This document shows positions 7,965 to 17,418 of a stretch of 64,000 nucleotides of DNA, one piece after another. A program made the position numbers and the translations under genes. The notes beneath the pieces are model-generated. The model was not told the DNA's origin and ran no database searches. It saw only the letters and a list, made by a program, of their open reading frames with translations. Within the stretch, counting starts at the first letter, position 1; every line of letters starts with the position of its first letter. The DNA comes from Streptomyces omiyaensis (lineage in GTDB: Bacteria > Actinomycetota > Actinomycetes > Streptomycetales > Streptomycetaceae), in assembly GCF_014650895.1 (NCBI RefSeq), contig NZ_BMVV01000002.1:124001-188000 (forward strand), written 5' to 3'.

Positions 7965-8747
7965 TTGTCCCTGCCCGTGTCCCCGGCGACCGCGACCACC
8001 GCCCTCGCCCTCTCCGTCTTCCCGTCCCCGGTCCTCGACGCCTTCTCCGCCTTCCTCGGGCAGCTCGCCCGACTGCTCGAACCGCTCGCCGCCGGGGCCG
8101 CGACCGCCGCCGCCGTCGTCCTGCTCACCGTCCTCGTCCGGCTCGCCGTCCACCCCCTCTCCCGCGCCGCCGTCCGGGGGCAGGAGGCCCGCGTCCGGCT
8201 CGCGCCCCGGATCGCGGAGCTCCGCGAGAAGCACGCGCGCCGGCCGGAGCGCTTCCAGCGGGCGGTCAGGGAGCTGCACGCCGAGGAGAGGGTCTCGCCG
8301 CTCGCCGGGATCCTGCCGGGCCTGCTCCAGGCGCCGGCCTTCCTCCTCCTGTACTCCCTCTTCTCCTCCGGCGACCGGATGGCCGGGCACGGCCTCCTCG
8401 CCGCCCCGCTGGACGCGCGGTGGGGCGACGCCCTCGCCGACGGAGGCCCCTTCGGGCAGGCCGGGCTCGTCCACCTCGCGCTCTTCGCGCTGACCGCCGC
8501 CGTCGCCGCGTACCAGTACCTGCGCACCCGGCGGCAGCTCGCCGCGCAGCCCCGGACCCCCGGCCCGCAGGCCCTCGCGGGGGTCGCGAAGGTCCTTCCG
8601 CTGCTCTCCTTCACCCTCGTGGCGACCGTCGCCGTCGTCCCGCTCGCGGTCGGGCTCTTCCTCGCCACCAGCACCACCTGGGCCGTGGCCGAACGGACGC
8701 TACTCACGCGTAAGGGTCCGCAGGCTGAACGGGGTCTTGCGGGCTGA
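7965..8747 (+). CDS. YidC/Oxa1-family membrane insertase (short actinobacterial paralogue)
   Basis: A 260-residue membrane protein beginning at TTG 7965, preceded by GGAGGG. Hydrophobic helices lie at about residues 40-62, 120-140, 160-185 and 205-235. The insertase groove Arg is in LTVLVRLAVHPLSRAAVRGQ (helix 1), followed by the cytoplasmic helical hairpin REKHARRPERFQRAVRELHAEE. The layout matches YidC/Oxa1 proteins, which insert or fold membrane proteins. It is shorter than the main housekeeping YidC (about 400 residues in this genus), so it is probably a second, specialised copy. Confidence 0.82.
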   Translation: MSLPVSPATATTALALSVFPSPVLDAFSAFLGQLARLLEPLAAGAATAAAVVLLTVLVRLAVHPLSRAAVRGQEARVRLAPRIAELREKHARRPERFQRAVRELHAEERVSPLAGILPGLLQAPAFLLLYSLFSSGDRMAGHGLLAAPLDARWGDALADGGPFGQAGLVHLALFALTAAVAAYQYLRTRRQLAAQPRTPGPQALAGVAKVLPLLSFTLVATVAVVPLAVGLFLATSTTWAVAERTLLTRKGPQAERGLAG

Positions 8748-8758
8748 ACGGGAGTCTT

Positions 8759-8778
8759 GGAGGATCGGACGATCCTCC
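8759..8778. terminator. Perfect hairpin after the YidC-like gene
   Basis: GGAGGATC-GGAC-GATCCTCC, an 8-bp perfect stem with a 4-base loop, 12 bp after the stop. There is no T tract. It could end the YidC transcript or act in the leader of the next gene. Confidence 0.45.
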
Positions 8779-8851
8779 GATGGCCGCACTCCATCGGCCG
8801 GGGCACCGAAGGGCCTCCCCCCGGGCCCACCTCGACCACAGGGAGAAGACC

Positions 8852-9721
8852 ATGAAGCTGCTGCGCGTAGGCCCGCCGGGTGCCGAGCGTCCCGCCCTCC
8901 TCGACGGGGACGGAACCCTCCGCGACCTGTCGTCCTTCACCGGCGACGTCGACGGAGGCCTGCTCTCGGACGCCGCCGCGCTCGACCGGATCCGCGCCGC
9001 CGCCGAGGCCGGGGTGCTGCCCGCGTACGGCGGCTCCGGCGACCCGACCGGGCTGCGCGTCGGCCCGCCGGTCGGCCGGATCGGCAAGGTCGTGTGCATC
9101 GGGCTGAACTACCACGGCCACGCGGCCGAGACCGGCCAGGCCACCCCGGCCGAGCCGGTCGTCTTCCTGAAGGCCTCCGACACCGTCGTCGGCCCGGACG
9201 ACACCGTGCTCGTGCCGCGCGGCTCGGTGAAGACCGACTGGGAGGTCGAGCTGGCGATCGTGATCGGCCGGACCGCCCGCTACCTGGAGACCGACGAGGA
9301 GGCCCTGGCCCACGTCGCCGGGTACGCGCTCGCGCACGACGTCTCCGAGCGCGAGTTCCAGATCGAGCGCGGCGGCACCTGGGACAAGGGCAAGAACTGC
9401 GAGACCTTCAACCCGCTCGGGCCCTGGCTGGTCACCGCCGACGAGGTGCCGGACCCGCAGGACCTCACGCTGCGCCTCTGGGTCAACGGCGAGCTGAAGC
9501 AGGAGGGGCACACCTCCGACCAGATCTTCCCGGTCGCGGAGGTCGTCCGGTACGTGAGCCGCTTCATGACCCTCCACCCCGGCGACGTCATCAACACCGG
9601 CACGCCCGCCGGCGTCGCCATGGGGCAGCCCGACCCCAAGCCGTACCTCCGCCCCGGCGACGTCGTCGAGCTGGAGATCGAGGGGCTGGGCCGCCAGCGC
9701 CAGGAGCTCAAGAGCGCCTGA
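8852..9721 (+). CDS. Fumarylacetoacetate hydrolase (FAH) family protein
   Basis: A 289-residue enzyme from ATG 8852 (GGGAGAA seven bases upstream; an upstream in-frame ATG lacks this). Family motifs run in order: CIGLNYHGHAAET, PVVFLKASDTVVGPDDTVLVP, the metal-binding DWEVELAIVIGR, AHDVSEREFQIERGGTWDKGKN and NTGTPAGVAMGQ. FAH-fold proteins use a divalent metal to cleave C-C bonds in acylpyruvates, oxaloacetate, ureidoglycolate or aromatic breakdown products. The exact substrate cannot be told from the sequence and the neighbours give no pathway. It stands as a single gene ended by a strong hairpin. Confidence 0.88.
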   Translation: MKLLRVGPPGAERPALLDGDGTLRDLSSFTGDVDGGLLSDAAALDRIRAAAEAGVLPAYGGSGDPTGLRVGPPVGRIGKVVCIGLNYHGHAAETGQATPAEPVVFLKASDTVVGPDDTVLVPRGSVKTDWEVELAIVIGRTARYLETDEEALAHVAGYALAHDVSEREFQIERGGTWDKGKNCETFNPLGPWLVTADEVPDPQDLTLRLWVNGELKQEGHTSDQIFPVAEVVRYVSRFMTLHPGDVINTGTPAGVAMGQPDPKPYLRPGDVVELEIEGLGRQRQELKSA

Positions 9722-9758
9722 CCCGCGCGCCGCGGCCACGGGCCGTGCCCGGTTCTCC

Positions 9759-9783
9759 GGCGGCACCCCCACGGGGTGCCGCC
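9759..9783. terminator. GC-rich hairpin terminator after the FAH gene
   Basis: Perfect 11-bp stem GGCGGCACCCC / GGGGTGCCGCC with a 3-base loop, 38 bp after the stop. No T tract, as is usual in Streptomyces. Confidence 0.65.
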
Positions 9784-9893
9784 GAGGGGACGGCCTGCTC
9801 CGCGGAGCGCCGCGCAGGGCCCCGAGAGGCCCGGCCGCCCGAGCGGCCGTGCCTCGTGGCCCCGTCCCCTCCGCCGCGCCCCGCTCGTCGCCG

Positions 9894-11015
9894 TCAGCCG
9901 GCGGCGGCGCCGTCCGCGCGGGCCGGCGCGACCGTGACGCCCTCGCGGGCCGACCGCCTCGCCGCCTCCAGGACGTCCAGGGCGGCGGCCGCCTCGTGCG
10001 CGGTGACCGGGTTCGGGCCGGTGCCGCGCACGGCGGCGGCGACGGCCGCGTAGTACGCCGGATAGTCCCCCGGCACCGGCTCGACCGGCGTCCCGCCGCC
10101 GGTCAGCGGCGACTCGCCGGAGCCGATCCGGCCCCACAGCGCCTCGGGCTCCACGCCCCACGCGGTGCCGGGGCCGGGCCGCAGCCCCTCGCGCAGCGCC
10201 GCCTCCTGCGGGTCGAGGCCGTACGTGACGAACCCGGCGCGCTGCCCCAGCACCCGGAAGCGGGGGCCGAGCTGGGCGGCGGTGGCGCTCACGTACAGGT
10301 GGGAGCGGACGCCGTTCGCGTGCGTGATCGCCACGAAGGTGTCGTCGTCGGCCTCCGCACCCGGGCGGCGCACGTCCGACTCGGCGTAGACGGAGACGGC
10401 GGGGCCGAAGAGGACCAGCGCCTGGTCGACCACGTGGCTGCCGAGGTCGTAGAGCAGCCCGCCGATCTCCTCCGGGGCGCCGGACTCGCGCCAGCCGCCC
10501 TTCGGGCGCGGCCGCCACCGCTCGAAGCGGGACTCGAAGCGCTGGACCTCGCCCAGTTCGCCCTCGTCCAGGAGGCGGCGGAGGGTGAGGAAGTCGCTGT
10601 CCCAGCGCCGGTTCTGGAAGACGGAGAGCAGCAGCCCGCGCTCCTCGGCGAGGCCGGCGAGGGCCCGCGCCTCGGCGGCGGTCGCCGCGAGCGGCTTGTC
10701 GACGACGACGGGCAGTCCGGCCCTCAGGGCCGCCTCGGCGATCGGCACGTGGGTCTTGTTCGGGGAGGCGACCACGACGAGGTCGAGCTCCGGGCCGTCC
10801 TCCGCCCAGAGGTCCTCCGGCCGGGCGCACACCCGGACGCCCGGGTGGGCCTCCCGGGCCTCGGCGGCCCGCTCGGGGTTGCCGGTGGTGACGGCGGCGA
10901 GCGTCAGGTCGGCGGAGGCGGCGATCAGCGGGGCGTGGAAGACGGAGCCCGCGAGGCCGTAGCCGACGAGTCCGACGCGGAGGGGGGTGGGGCGGGGGTG
11001 GGTCGAGGACGTCAT
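9894..11015 (-). CDS. Gfo/Idh/MocA-family oxidoreductase
   Basis: A 373-residue NAD(P)-dependent dehydrogenase. The Rossmann segment LRVGLVGYGLAGSVFHAPLI begins near residue 13, with VVVASPNKTHVPIAEAALRAGLPVVVDKPLAATAAEA carrying the conserved EKP-like motif as DKP. The C-terminal half (GGLLYDLGSHVVDQALVLFGP) holds the usual active-site region GxxxDxGxHxxD. ATG 11015 has no clear ribosome binding site; GTG 11024 is also in frame. It is divergent from a ROK repressor across a 13-bp-arm palindrome, so it is probably a sugar or inositol derivative dehydrogenase induced by that sugar. Confidence 0.88.
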   Translation of the reverse strand: MTSSTHPRPTPLRVGLVGYGLAGSVFHAPLIAASADLTLAAVTTGNPERAAEAREAHPGVRVCARPEDLWAEDGPELDLVVVASPNKTHVPIAEAALRAGLPVVVDKPLAATAAEARALAGLAEERGLLLSVFQNRRWDSDFLTLRRLLDEGELGEVQRFESRFERWRPRPKGGWRESGAPEEIGGLLYDLGSHVVDQALVLFGPAVSVYAESDVRRPGAEADDDTFVAITHANGVRSHLYVSATAAQLGPRFRVLGQRAGFVTYGLDPQEAALREGLRPGPGTAWGVEPEALWGRIGSGESPLTGGGTPVEPVPGDYPAYYAAVAAAVRGTGPNPVTAHEAAAALDVLEAARRSAREGVTVAPARADGAAAG

Positions 11016-11020
11016 GGACA

Positions 11021-11049
11021 GCACTTAAGCAACGCTGTTGCCGAAGTGC
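11021..11049. promoter_or_regulatory. Palindromic operator between oxidoreductase and ROK genes
   Basis: Two 13-base arms, GCACTTAAGCAAC and GTTGCCGAAGTGC, separated by 3 bp; 11 of 13 positions pair. It lies 5 bp upstream of the oxidoreductase ATG and 22 bp before the ROK start, so a bound dimer would block both genes. Confidence 0.75.
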
Positions 11050-11071
11050 AAGCAGGAGGCAGAATGGGCCG

Positions 11072-12271
11072 GTGACGGTGATGACGAGAGACCCCGGCGG
11101 CGGCGCGAACCTGTCGGCGCTGCGCGGCCACAACGCGGCGCTCGTGCTCGACCTGCTGCGCACGGCGGGGGAGGACGGCATCAGCCGCCTCGAACTCGCC
11201 GAGCGCACCGGCCTCACCCCGCAGGCCGTCAGCAAGATCACCGCCCGGCTGCGCGCCGAGGGGCTGGCCGCCGAGGCCGGCCGCCGCGCGTCGACCGGCG
11301 GCAAGCCCCGTACCGTCCTGAGGCTGGTTCCCGCCGCCGCGCACGCCGTCGGCGCCCACCTCGACCGCGACGGCCTGACCCTCGCCCTCGCCGACCTCAC
11401 CGGCGCCCCCGTGGCCCTCCGTCACACGCCCCTGGCCCTCGCGGACGGCCCGGACCCGGTCCTCGCCACCCTCGTGGCGGAGGTGCGGGAGCTGCTGGCC
11501 GGCGCCCGGGCCCCGGACGGAGCGGCCCCGTCCGGCGTCCTCGGGGCCGGGGTCGCCATGCCCGGCCCGCTGGACCACCGGCGCGGGGTGCCGGGGCGGG
11601 TGACGGGGGCGCCGGTGTGGGACGGGTTCCCGGTGCGGGAGGCGCTGGCCGCGCGGCTCGGACTGCCCGTCACGCTCGACAAGGACACCAACGCCGCCGC
11701 CCTCGGCCTCGCCCTCCGCCCCGGCGCGCCCCGCTCCTTCGCCTACGTCCACCTCGGTACGGGGCTCGGCGCGGGCCTCGTCGTCGGCGGCGCCCCGCTG
11801 CGCGGCGAGCGGACCGGGGCGGGCGAGCTGGGGCACCAGACCGTGCAGCTCGACGGGCCCCCGTGCGTCTGCGGCGGGCGCGGCTGCCTGGAGGCGCTCT
11901 GTCTCGCGGCGGTGGCCCGGGGGGACCTGCCCGGGGCCGCGCGGATCCTCGGCACCGGCGCGGCCAACCTGGTCCGGCTCCTCGACATCGACCGGGTCCT
12001 GCTGGGCGGTGCGACGGTCCTCGCCGCGCCCGGGGTCTTCGCGGACGGGGTGGCCGCGGTGCTCGCCGGCCTCCGCCTGCCGACCCCGGTCGAGGTCGCG
12101 TCCGCCCCGCACGCCGTCGCGCTCGGCGCGGCCCACCTCGTCCTGGCCCCGGTCTTCGGACTGGCGCCGCCGGGGGAGCCGGAGAGCGGTCGGGGGAAAC
12201 CGGAGAGCGGTCCGGCGGCGGGGCCGGGGGATCGCGCGGTCCTTTCATCGGACGGTCGGACCATAGGCTGA
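11072..12271 (+). CDS. ROK-family transcriptional repressor
   Basis: A 399-residue protein with an N-terminal winged helix-turn-helix (about residues 12-75: ALRGHNAALVLDLLRTAGEDGISRLELAERTGLTPQAVSKITARLRAEG) and a C-terminal ROK sugar-kinase-like domain. The zinc motif CVCGGRGCLEAL is intact and the sugar-binding ELGHQTV precedes it. TLDKDTNAAALG carries the Asp/Asn used by kinases of the family, though DNA-binding members are normally repressors. GTG 11072 follows an AGGAGG at 13 bases. The last 45 residues are a Gly/Pro-rich tail. The palindrome upstream suggests control of itself and the divergent oxidoreductase. Confidence 0.9.
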   Translation: MTVMTRDPGGGANLSALRGHNAALVLDLLRTAGEDGISRLELAERTGLTPQAVSKITARLRAEGLAAEAGRRASTGGKPRTVLRLVPAAAHAVGAHLDRDGLTLALADLTGAPVALRHTPLALADGPDPVLATLVAEVRELLAGARAPDGAAPSGVLGAGVAMPGPLDHRRGVPGRVTGAPVWDGFPVREALAARLGLPVTLDKDTNAAALGLALRPGAPRSFAYVHLGTGLGAGLVVGGAPLRGERTGAGELGHQTVQLDGPPCVCGGRGCLEALCLAAVARGDLPGAARILGTGAANLVRLLDIDRVLLGGATVLAAPGVFADGVAAVLAGLRLPTPVEVASAPHAVALGAAHLVLAPVFGLAPPGEPESGRGKPESGPAAGPGDRAVLSSDGRTIG

Positions 12272-12390
12272 TCGGGCGGATCCGGCGGGCCGGTCGGGGG
12301 CACCGGCGGTGTCGGCGCCCGGTGCGCGCGGGCCGGTGTGGCAGCGTCGCGGGCGATCCGTACGTCCGCGAGCAGCAAAGGCCCCCGCAC

Positions 12391-13299
12391 ATGGCAACCG
12401 ACCCCCGGCCCCTGCGCGGCGCCCCCGTCCTCGCCGCCGCGGCCGTCACCCTGTCCCTCGCCCTGCCGCCCGCCGCCGCGGGCGCCGCCCCCGGAGCCCC
12501 GGCCCCGGCGCCCCTCTGCGGCAGCGCCTCCGACGCCGGGTTCCCGCTCGACACCCGCATCCACGACGGCCCCGCCGACTATCCCGCCGGAGGGGCGTTC
12601 CGCACCTGGGAACTGGAGGTGCGGAACACCACCGGCGCCCCCTGCACCGGGGTGCACCCGGTGCTCGTCCTCACCGACGAGGAGCGGGTGCTGCGACCGG
12701 AGCAGATCCGGCTGGAGTTCTACGACGAGGAGGGCGAGCGCTGGCGGCCGGTGGCCTTCGAGGCGACCGAGGAGGCCGAGAGCGTGGGCGCGTTCACCGG
12801 CTTCGGCGGCTTCGCCGTCCCCGCCCGGCGGACCGTCACGGTGCCGGTGCGGCTGGCGTTCAGCGCCGACGCCGTGCCCGAGGAGGTCGTCGTCAACGCC
12901 GCGCTCGTCCAGCGCCGGGGCGCCGACGGCGACTGGGTCGGGCGCTCCGGCGACTACCGCCTGACGATCGGCCCGCCGGACCCCGAGGCCCCCGCCCCCA
13001 CCGCCCCCACCGGCCCCGCCGCTCCTTCCGCGACCGCTCCCGCGCCCACCCCCGCTCCCGCGCCCACCCCCGCGCCCACCCCCGCCCCTCCGGCCACGGC
13101 CGTTCCCGCCCCCGACGGGGCGGTGTCCCCGTCCCCCGGCCGGCGCCCCGGCGGCGTCGCCGCCCCGCGCCCCGAACTGGCCCACACCGGCAGGCCGGAG
13201 GACGCCGTCGCACCGGCCCTCTGGGCGGTCGCCCTCGTCCTCGCCGGCGCCCTCCTCGTCCGCGCCGCCCGCCGCCTCGGGGCGGACCCCCGCCCCTGA
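12391..13299 (+). CDS. Secreted wall-anchored protein with LAHTG sortase signal
   Basis: A 302-residue exported protein. A signal peptide (MATDPRPLRGAPVLAAAAVTL to about residue 35) is followed by a globular domain of about 165 residues with two Cys (APLCGSA; GAPCTGV) and beta-rich segments (RTWELEVRNTTG; RRTVTVPVRLAFSAD). A Pro/Ala/Thr linker of about 70 residues leads to the sorting signal ELAHTG, then a hydrophobic helix (PALWAVALVLAGALLVRAARRLG) and a basic tail. LAxTG is the motif recognised by actinobacterial class E sortases, so the class E enzyme at 4441-5280 is a plausible anchor. The globular domain is not recognised. Confidence 0.85.
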   Translation: MATDPRPLRGAPVLAAAAVTLSLALPPAAAGAAPGAPAPAPLCGSASDAGFPLDTRIHDGPADYPAGGAFRTWELEVRNTTGAPCTGVHPVLVLTDEERVLRPEQIRLEFYDEEGERWRPVAFEATEEAESVGAFTGFGGFAVPARRTVTVPVRLAFSADAVPEEVVVNAALVQRRGADGDWVGRSGDYRLTIGPPDPEAPAPTAPTGPAAPSATAPAPTPAPAPTPAPTPAPPATAVPAPDGAVSPSPGRRPGGVAAPRPELAHTGRPEDAVAPALWAVALVLAGALLVRAARRLGADPRP

Positions 13300-13413
13300 C
13301 GGCGCCTGCCCCCTGGCCGCACCACTGTCCGCGACGCCCCGCCCGTTCGCCCCGAACGCGCGGGACACCCGCCGTACACCCTCCCGTTCACCCCCGTCTG
13401 CGACGATCCCCGG

Positions 13414-14190
13414 ATGAACCAGCACCACGCCCCGAGCGCTTTCGGCGTCCCCGGCGCTCCCGTCCGCTCCGGCGTCCCGGAGCACGGCCGGGTGCCGAAG
13501 TACTACGCCGTGAAGGCGCGACTGGCCGTCCTCGTCGACGAGTTGGGGGAGGGCGGCGCGCTGCCCACCGAGCGCGACCTCGCCGTCCGCTACGAGGTGT
13601 CCCGCGAGACGGTCCGCCAGGCCCTGCGCGAACTCCTCCTGGAGGGCAGGCTGCGCCGCCAGGGGCGGAACACGGTCGTCGCCGGACCCAAGCTCGAACA
13701 GCCCCTCTCCCTCGCCAGCTACACCGAGGGCGTCCGCCGCCAGGGCCGCCGCCCCGGCCGCGGCATCGTCTCCCTGGACCGCTTCCCCTGCCCCGACGCG
13801 CTCGCCCCCGAGGTCGGGGTCGAACCGGGCGCGCCCGTCTGGCACATGGAGCGGGTGCTGCTCGCCGACGACGAGCGGGTCGGCCTGGAGAGCACGTACG
13901 TCTCCGAGGCCCGGGTCCCGCGCCTCGACTCCGACTTCGACCCGGACTCGTCCTTCTACGCCTATCTCCGCGACCGGCTCGGCATCACCTTCGGCGACGC
14001 CGACGAGCGGATCGAGACGGTGCTCGCCACCCCGCGCGAGGCCCTGCTCATCGGCACCCCGCCGGCCCTGCCGATGCTGCTGCTGCACCGCGTCTCCCGG
14101 GACCGGGAGGGCCGTCCGCTGGAGCGGGTCCGCACCCTCTACCGGGGGGACCGCTTCAGCTTCACCACCCACCTCGGCCGCCAGGACTGA
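13414..14190 (+). CDS. GntR-family regulator with UTRA domain (HutC/PhnF type)
   Basis: A 258-residue regulator. The winged helix spans about residues 28-95, with LPTERDLAVRYEVSRETVRQALRELLLEGRL as the GntR helix-turn-helix. The UTRA ligand domain follows (EVGVEPGAPVWHMERVLLADDERVGLESTYVS; LLLHRVSRDREGRPLERVRTLYRGDRFSF). UTRA proteins sense small ligands, and PhnF/PhnR members control phosphonate genes. It sits directly before the phosphonate cluster in the same orientation, with an operator-like element in between. Control of that cluster is the natural inference. Confidence 0.9.
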   Translation: MNQHHAPSAFGVPGAPVRSGVPEHGRVPKYYAVKARLAVLVDELGEGGALPTERDLAVRYEVSRETVRQALRELLLEGRLRRQGRNTVVAGPKLEQPLSLASYTEGVRRQGRRPGRGIVSLDRFPCPDALAPEVGVEPGAPVWHMERVLLADDERVGLESTYVSEARVPRLDSDFDPDSSFYAYLRDRLGITFGDADERIETVLATPREALLIGTPPALPMLLLHRVSRDREGRPLERVRTLYRGDRFSFTTHLGRQD

Positions 14191-14268
14191 CACCGCCAGG
14201 ACGGACACCGTGGGGACCGGCACCGCCGGGACCGGCCCCGCCGGAGCCGGCCCGGCCGGGTCCGGTCC

Positions 14269-14422
14269 GCCACCGCCCCTCCCCCATCACCCCTCCCCCA
14301 TCACCCCTCCGCCATCACCCCTCCGCCACCGCCCCTCCCCCATCACCCCTCCGCCATCACCCCTCCGCCACCGCCCCTCCGTCATCACCCCTCCGCCACC
14401 GCCCTTCCGCCACCGTCCCTCC
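14269..14422. repeat. Eleven tandem 14-bp units upstream of the phosphonate operon
   Basis: Units alternate a constant CCCCTCC heptamer with a variable heptamer (GCCACCG, CCCATCA, GCCATCA or GTCATCA), 11 units without a break; the last two drift (CCCTTCC, TCCCTCC). The minus strand is GGAGGGG-rich. It fills the gap between the GntR gene and the phosphonate element; this 365-bp gap (14191-14555) holds no gene. Confidence 0.9.
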
Positions 14423-14452
14423 GTCGTCCGCCGCCCCGGACCCCCTCGCAAA

Positions 14453-14481
14453 ATAACGAGAAGATAACGGGTCTGGTCCAA
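14453..14481. promoter_or_regulatory. Composite regulatory element 1, upstream of phosphonate operon
   Basis: ATAACG occurs at 14453-14458 and again at 14464-14469, 11 bp apart, followed by GGGT-CT-GG-T-CCAA. From 14461 to 14481 this matches the element at 20185-20205 at 18 of 21 positions. The 11-bp repeat spacing is like PHO boxes; the GG-N-CC part, read in reverse as TTGG-N-CC-NN-ACC, is like UTRA-GntR operators. Confidence 0.6.
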
Positions 14482-14555
14482 GCTTGTCGGGCCGTTCACC
14501 GTCCCGTCGTCCGCCCGACCGGCCCGGTCCACCCGCCGCCGGGACCGTGGGCGGC

Positions 14556-15677
14556 ATGAAGGTGATCGTCGTAGGAGCCGGCGTGGTGGGCACCATGCAC
14601 GCCTGGCAGGCAGTGGAACGCGGCCACGAGGTCGTACACATCGAGCGCGAGGCCGAGGCGCGCGGAGCCTCGCTGAGGAACTTCGGCCAGATCTGGGTCA
14701 GCGGCAGGGCGGGCGGCGAGGAGCTCGACACCGCCCTGCGCGCCCGCGAGCTGTGGGAGGGGATCGGCGCCCGCGTCCCCCGCCTCGGCTTCCGGGCGAT
14801 CGGCTCCCTCACCCCCGTCCGGGGCGCGCTGGAGCTGGCCGTCGCCGAGGCGGCCGTCGCCCGCGCGGACGCCGCCGCCCGCGGCTACGAGCTGCTCACC
14901 CCCGCGGAGGCCAGGGCGGTCAACCCGGCCCTGCGCGGGGACTTCGACGCCGCCCTCCGGTGCGAGCGGGACGCCGCCGTCGAGCCGCGCACCGCGCAGC
15001 TCGCCCTCCGCGAGGCCCTCCTCGCCACCGGCCGCTACACCTTCCTCCCGAACCGCGAGGTCCGCGAGGTCGTCGGCGAGCACGCCGTCCGCGACGACCA
15101 CGGCGACCTGCACAGCGGCGACGCCGTCGTCCTGTGCACCGGCGCCTGGCTCTCCGGCCTGGTCCGCGAGGTCGCGGGGCCCGTCCCGGTCCGCCGCGTC
15201 CGCCTCCAGATGATGCAGACCGCCCCCCTCGGCGAGCCGCTGACGACCTCGGTCGCCGACGCGGACTCCTTCCGCTACTACCCGGCCTACGCCTCCGGGG
15301 CGCTCGACGCCCTGAACGAGGGCCAGGCGCAGGACCCGACCGCCGCCGCCCACCGGATGCAGCTGCTCATGGTGCAGCGCCTCGACGGCGGACTGACCAT
15401 CGGCGACACCCACGAGTACGAGCACCCCTTCGCCTTCGACACCGTCGAGGACCCCTACGAACACCTGGTCCGCGTCGTCGAGTCCCTCCTCGGCCGCCCG
15501 CTGCCGGCGATCCGCCGCCGCTGGGCCGGCGTGTACGCGCAGTGCGTGGACACCACCCGGGTCGTCCACCGCCAGCGGGTGAGGGACGGGGTCTGGCTCG
15601 TGACCGGACCCGGCGGCCGCGGCATGACCTGCTCGCCCGCCATCGCCGAGACGACCGCCGACGAACTGGACTGGTGA
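14556..15677 (+). CDS. FAD-dependent oxidoreductase of the phosphonate-associated TIGR03364 type
   Basis: A 373-residue flavoenzyme of the glycine-oxidase/DadA fold. The FAD-binding motif is MKVIVVGAGVVGTMHAWQAVERGHEVVHIE (residues 1-30, GxGxxG); the second FAD contact is GRGMTCSPAIAE near the C-terminus. LRNFGQIWVSGR (about 41-52) fits the subgroup found beside phosphonate transporters. Family members oxidatively deaminate 2-aminoethylphosphonate derivatives to phosphonoacetaldehyde; the exact amine substrate is inferred. The start ATG 14556 begins at the GxGxxG motif. Its stop overlaps the next gene by 4 bp. Confidence 0.85.
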   Translation: MKVIVVGAGVVGTMHAWQAVERGHEVVHIEREAEARGASLRNFGQIWVSGRAGGEELDTALRARELWEGIGARVPRLGFRAIGSLTPVRGALELAVAEAAVARADAAARGYELLTPAEARAVNPALRGDFDAALRCERDAAVEPRTAQLALREALLATGRYTFLPNREVREVVGEHAVRDDHGDLHSGDAVVLCTGAWLSGLVREVAGPVPVRRVRLQMMQTAPLGEPLTTSVADADSFRYYPAYASGALDALNEGQAQDPTAAAHRMQLLMVQRLDGGLTIGDTHEYEHPFAFDTVEDPYEHLVRVVESLLGRPLPAIRRRWAGVYAQCVDTTRVVHRQRVRDGVWLVTGPGGRGMTCSPAIAETTADELDW

Positions 15678-16365
15678 CCCACGTGACCACGCAGAACACC
15701 CTCGGCCTGATCGTCCTCGACATGGCCGGCACCACCGTCGCCGACGACGGCCTCGTCGAAGCCGCCTTCACCGCCGCCGCCGAACGCCTCGGCGAGGACC
15801 CCGCGACGATGATCGGCCACGTCCGCGCCACCATGGGCGAATCGAAGATCACCGTCTTCCGCCACCTCTTCGGCGGCGACGAGGACCGCGCCCGGCGCGC
15901 CAACCTCGCCTTCGAGCAGGCGTACGGCGAACTCGTCGACGGCGGCCGGATCGCCCCGGTCCCCGGCGCCGCGGAGACCGTCGCCGCCCTCCGCGAGCAG
16001 GGCCGCGCCGTCGTCCTCACCACCGGCTTCGCCCGCGTCACCCAGGACGCCCTCCTCGACGTCCTCGGCTGGCGGGACCTCGCCGACCTCACCCTCTGCC
16101 CGGCCGACGCCGGCGGCCGCGGCCGCCCGTACCCGGACCTGGTCCTCACCGCGCTCCTCCGCACCGCCGCCGTCGACGACGTGCGCCGGATCGCGGTCGC
16201 CGGCGACACCTCGTACGACATGCTCAGCGGCGTCCGGGCCGGCGCCGGGCTCGTCGCCGGCGTCCTCACCGGCGCCCACGCGGAGCCCGCCCTCAAGGAG
16301 AACGGCGCCACCCGCGTCCTCCCCTCGATCGCCGGACTCCCGGCGGCGATACGGGAGTACGAGTC

Positions 16366-16369
<4 letters not shown>
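15674..16369 (+). CDS. Phosphonatase-like HAD hydrolase (TIGR03351 type)
   Basis: A 231-residue HAD enzyme. Motif I is DMAGTT (nucleophile D16), very like the DWAGTT of phosphonoacetaldehyde hydrolase. TMGESKITVF places Lys58 at the spacing of the Schiff-base lysine of PhnX (41 residues after the nucleophile in PhnX, 42 here). Motif II is VVLTTGF, and VAGDTSYDMLSGVRAGAG carries the C-terminal acids. It probably cleaves the C-P bond of the aldehyde made by the upstream flavoenzyme. GTG 15674 overlaps the preceding stop; GTG 15683 is possible. It is coupled to the ABC ATPase by another 4-bp overlap. Confidence 0.85.
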
Positions 16370-17410
<1,041 letters not shown>

Positions 17411-17418
<8 letters not shown>

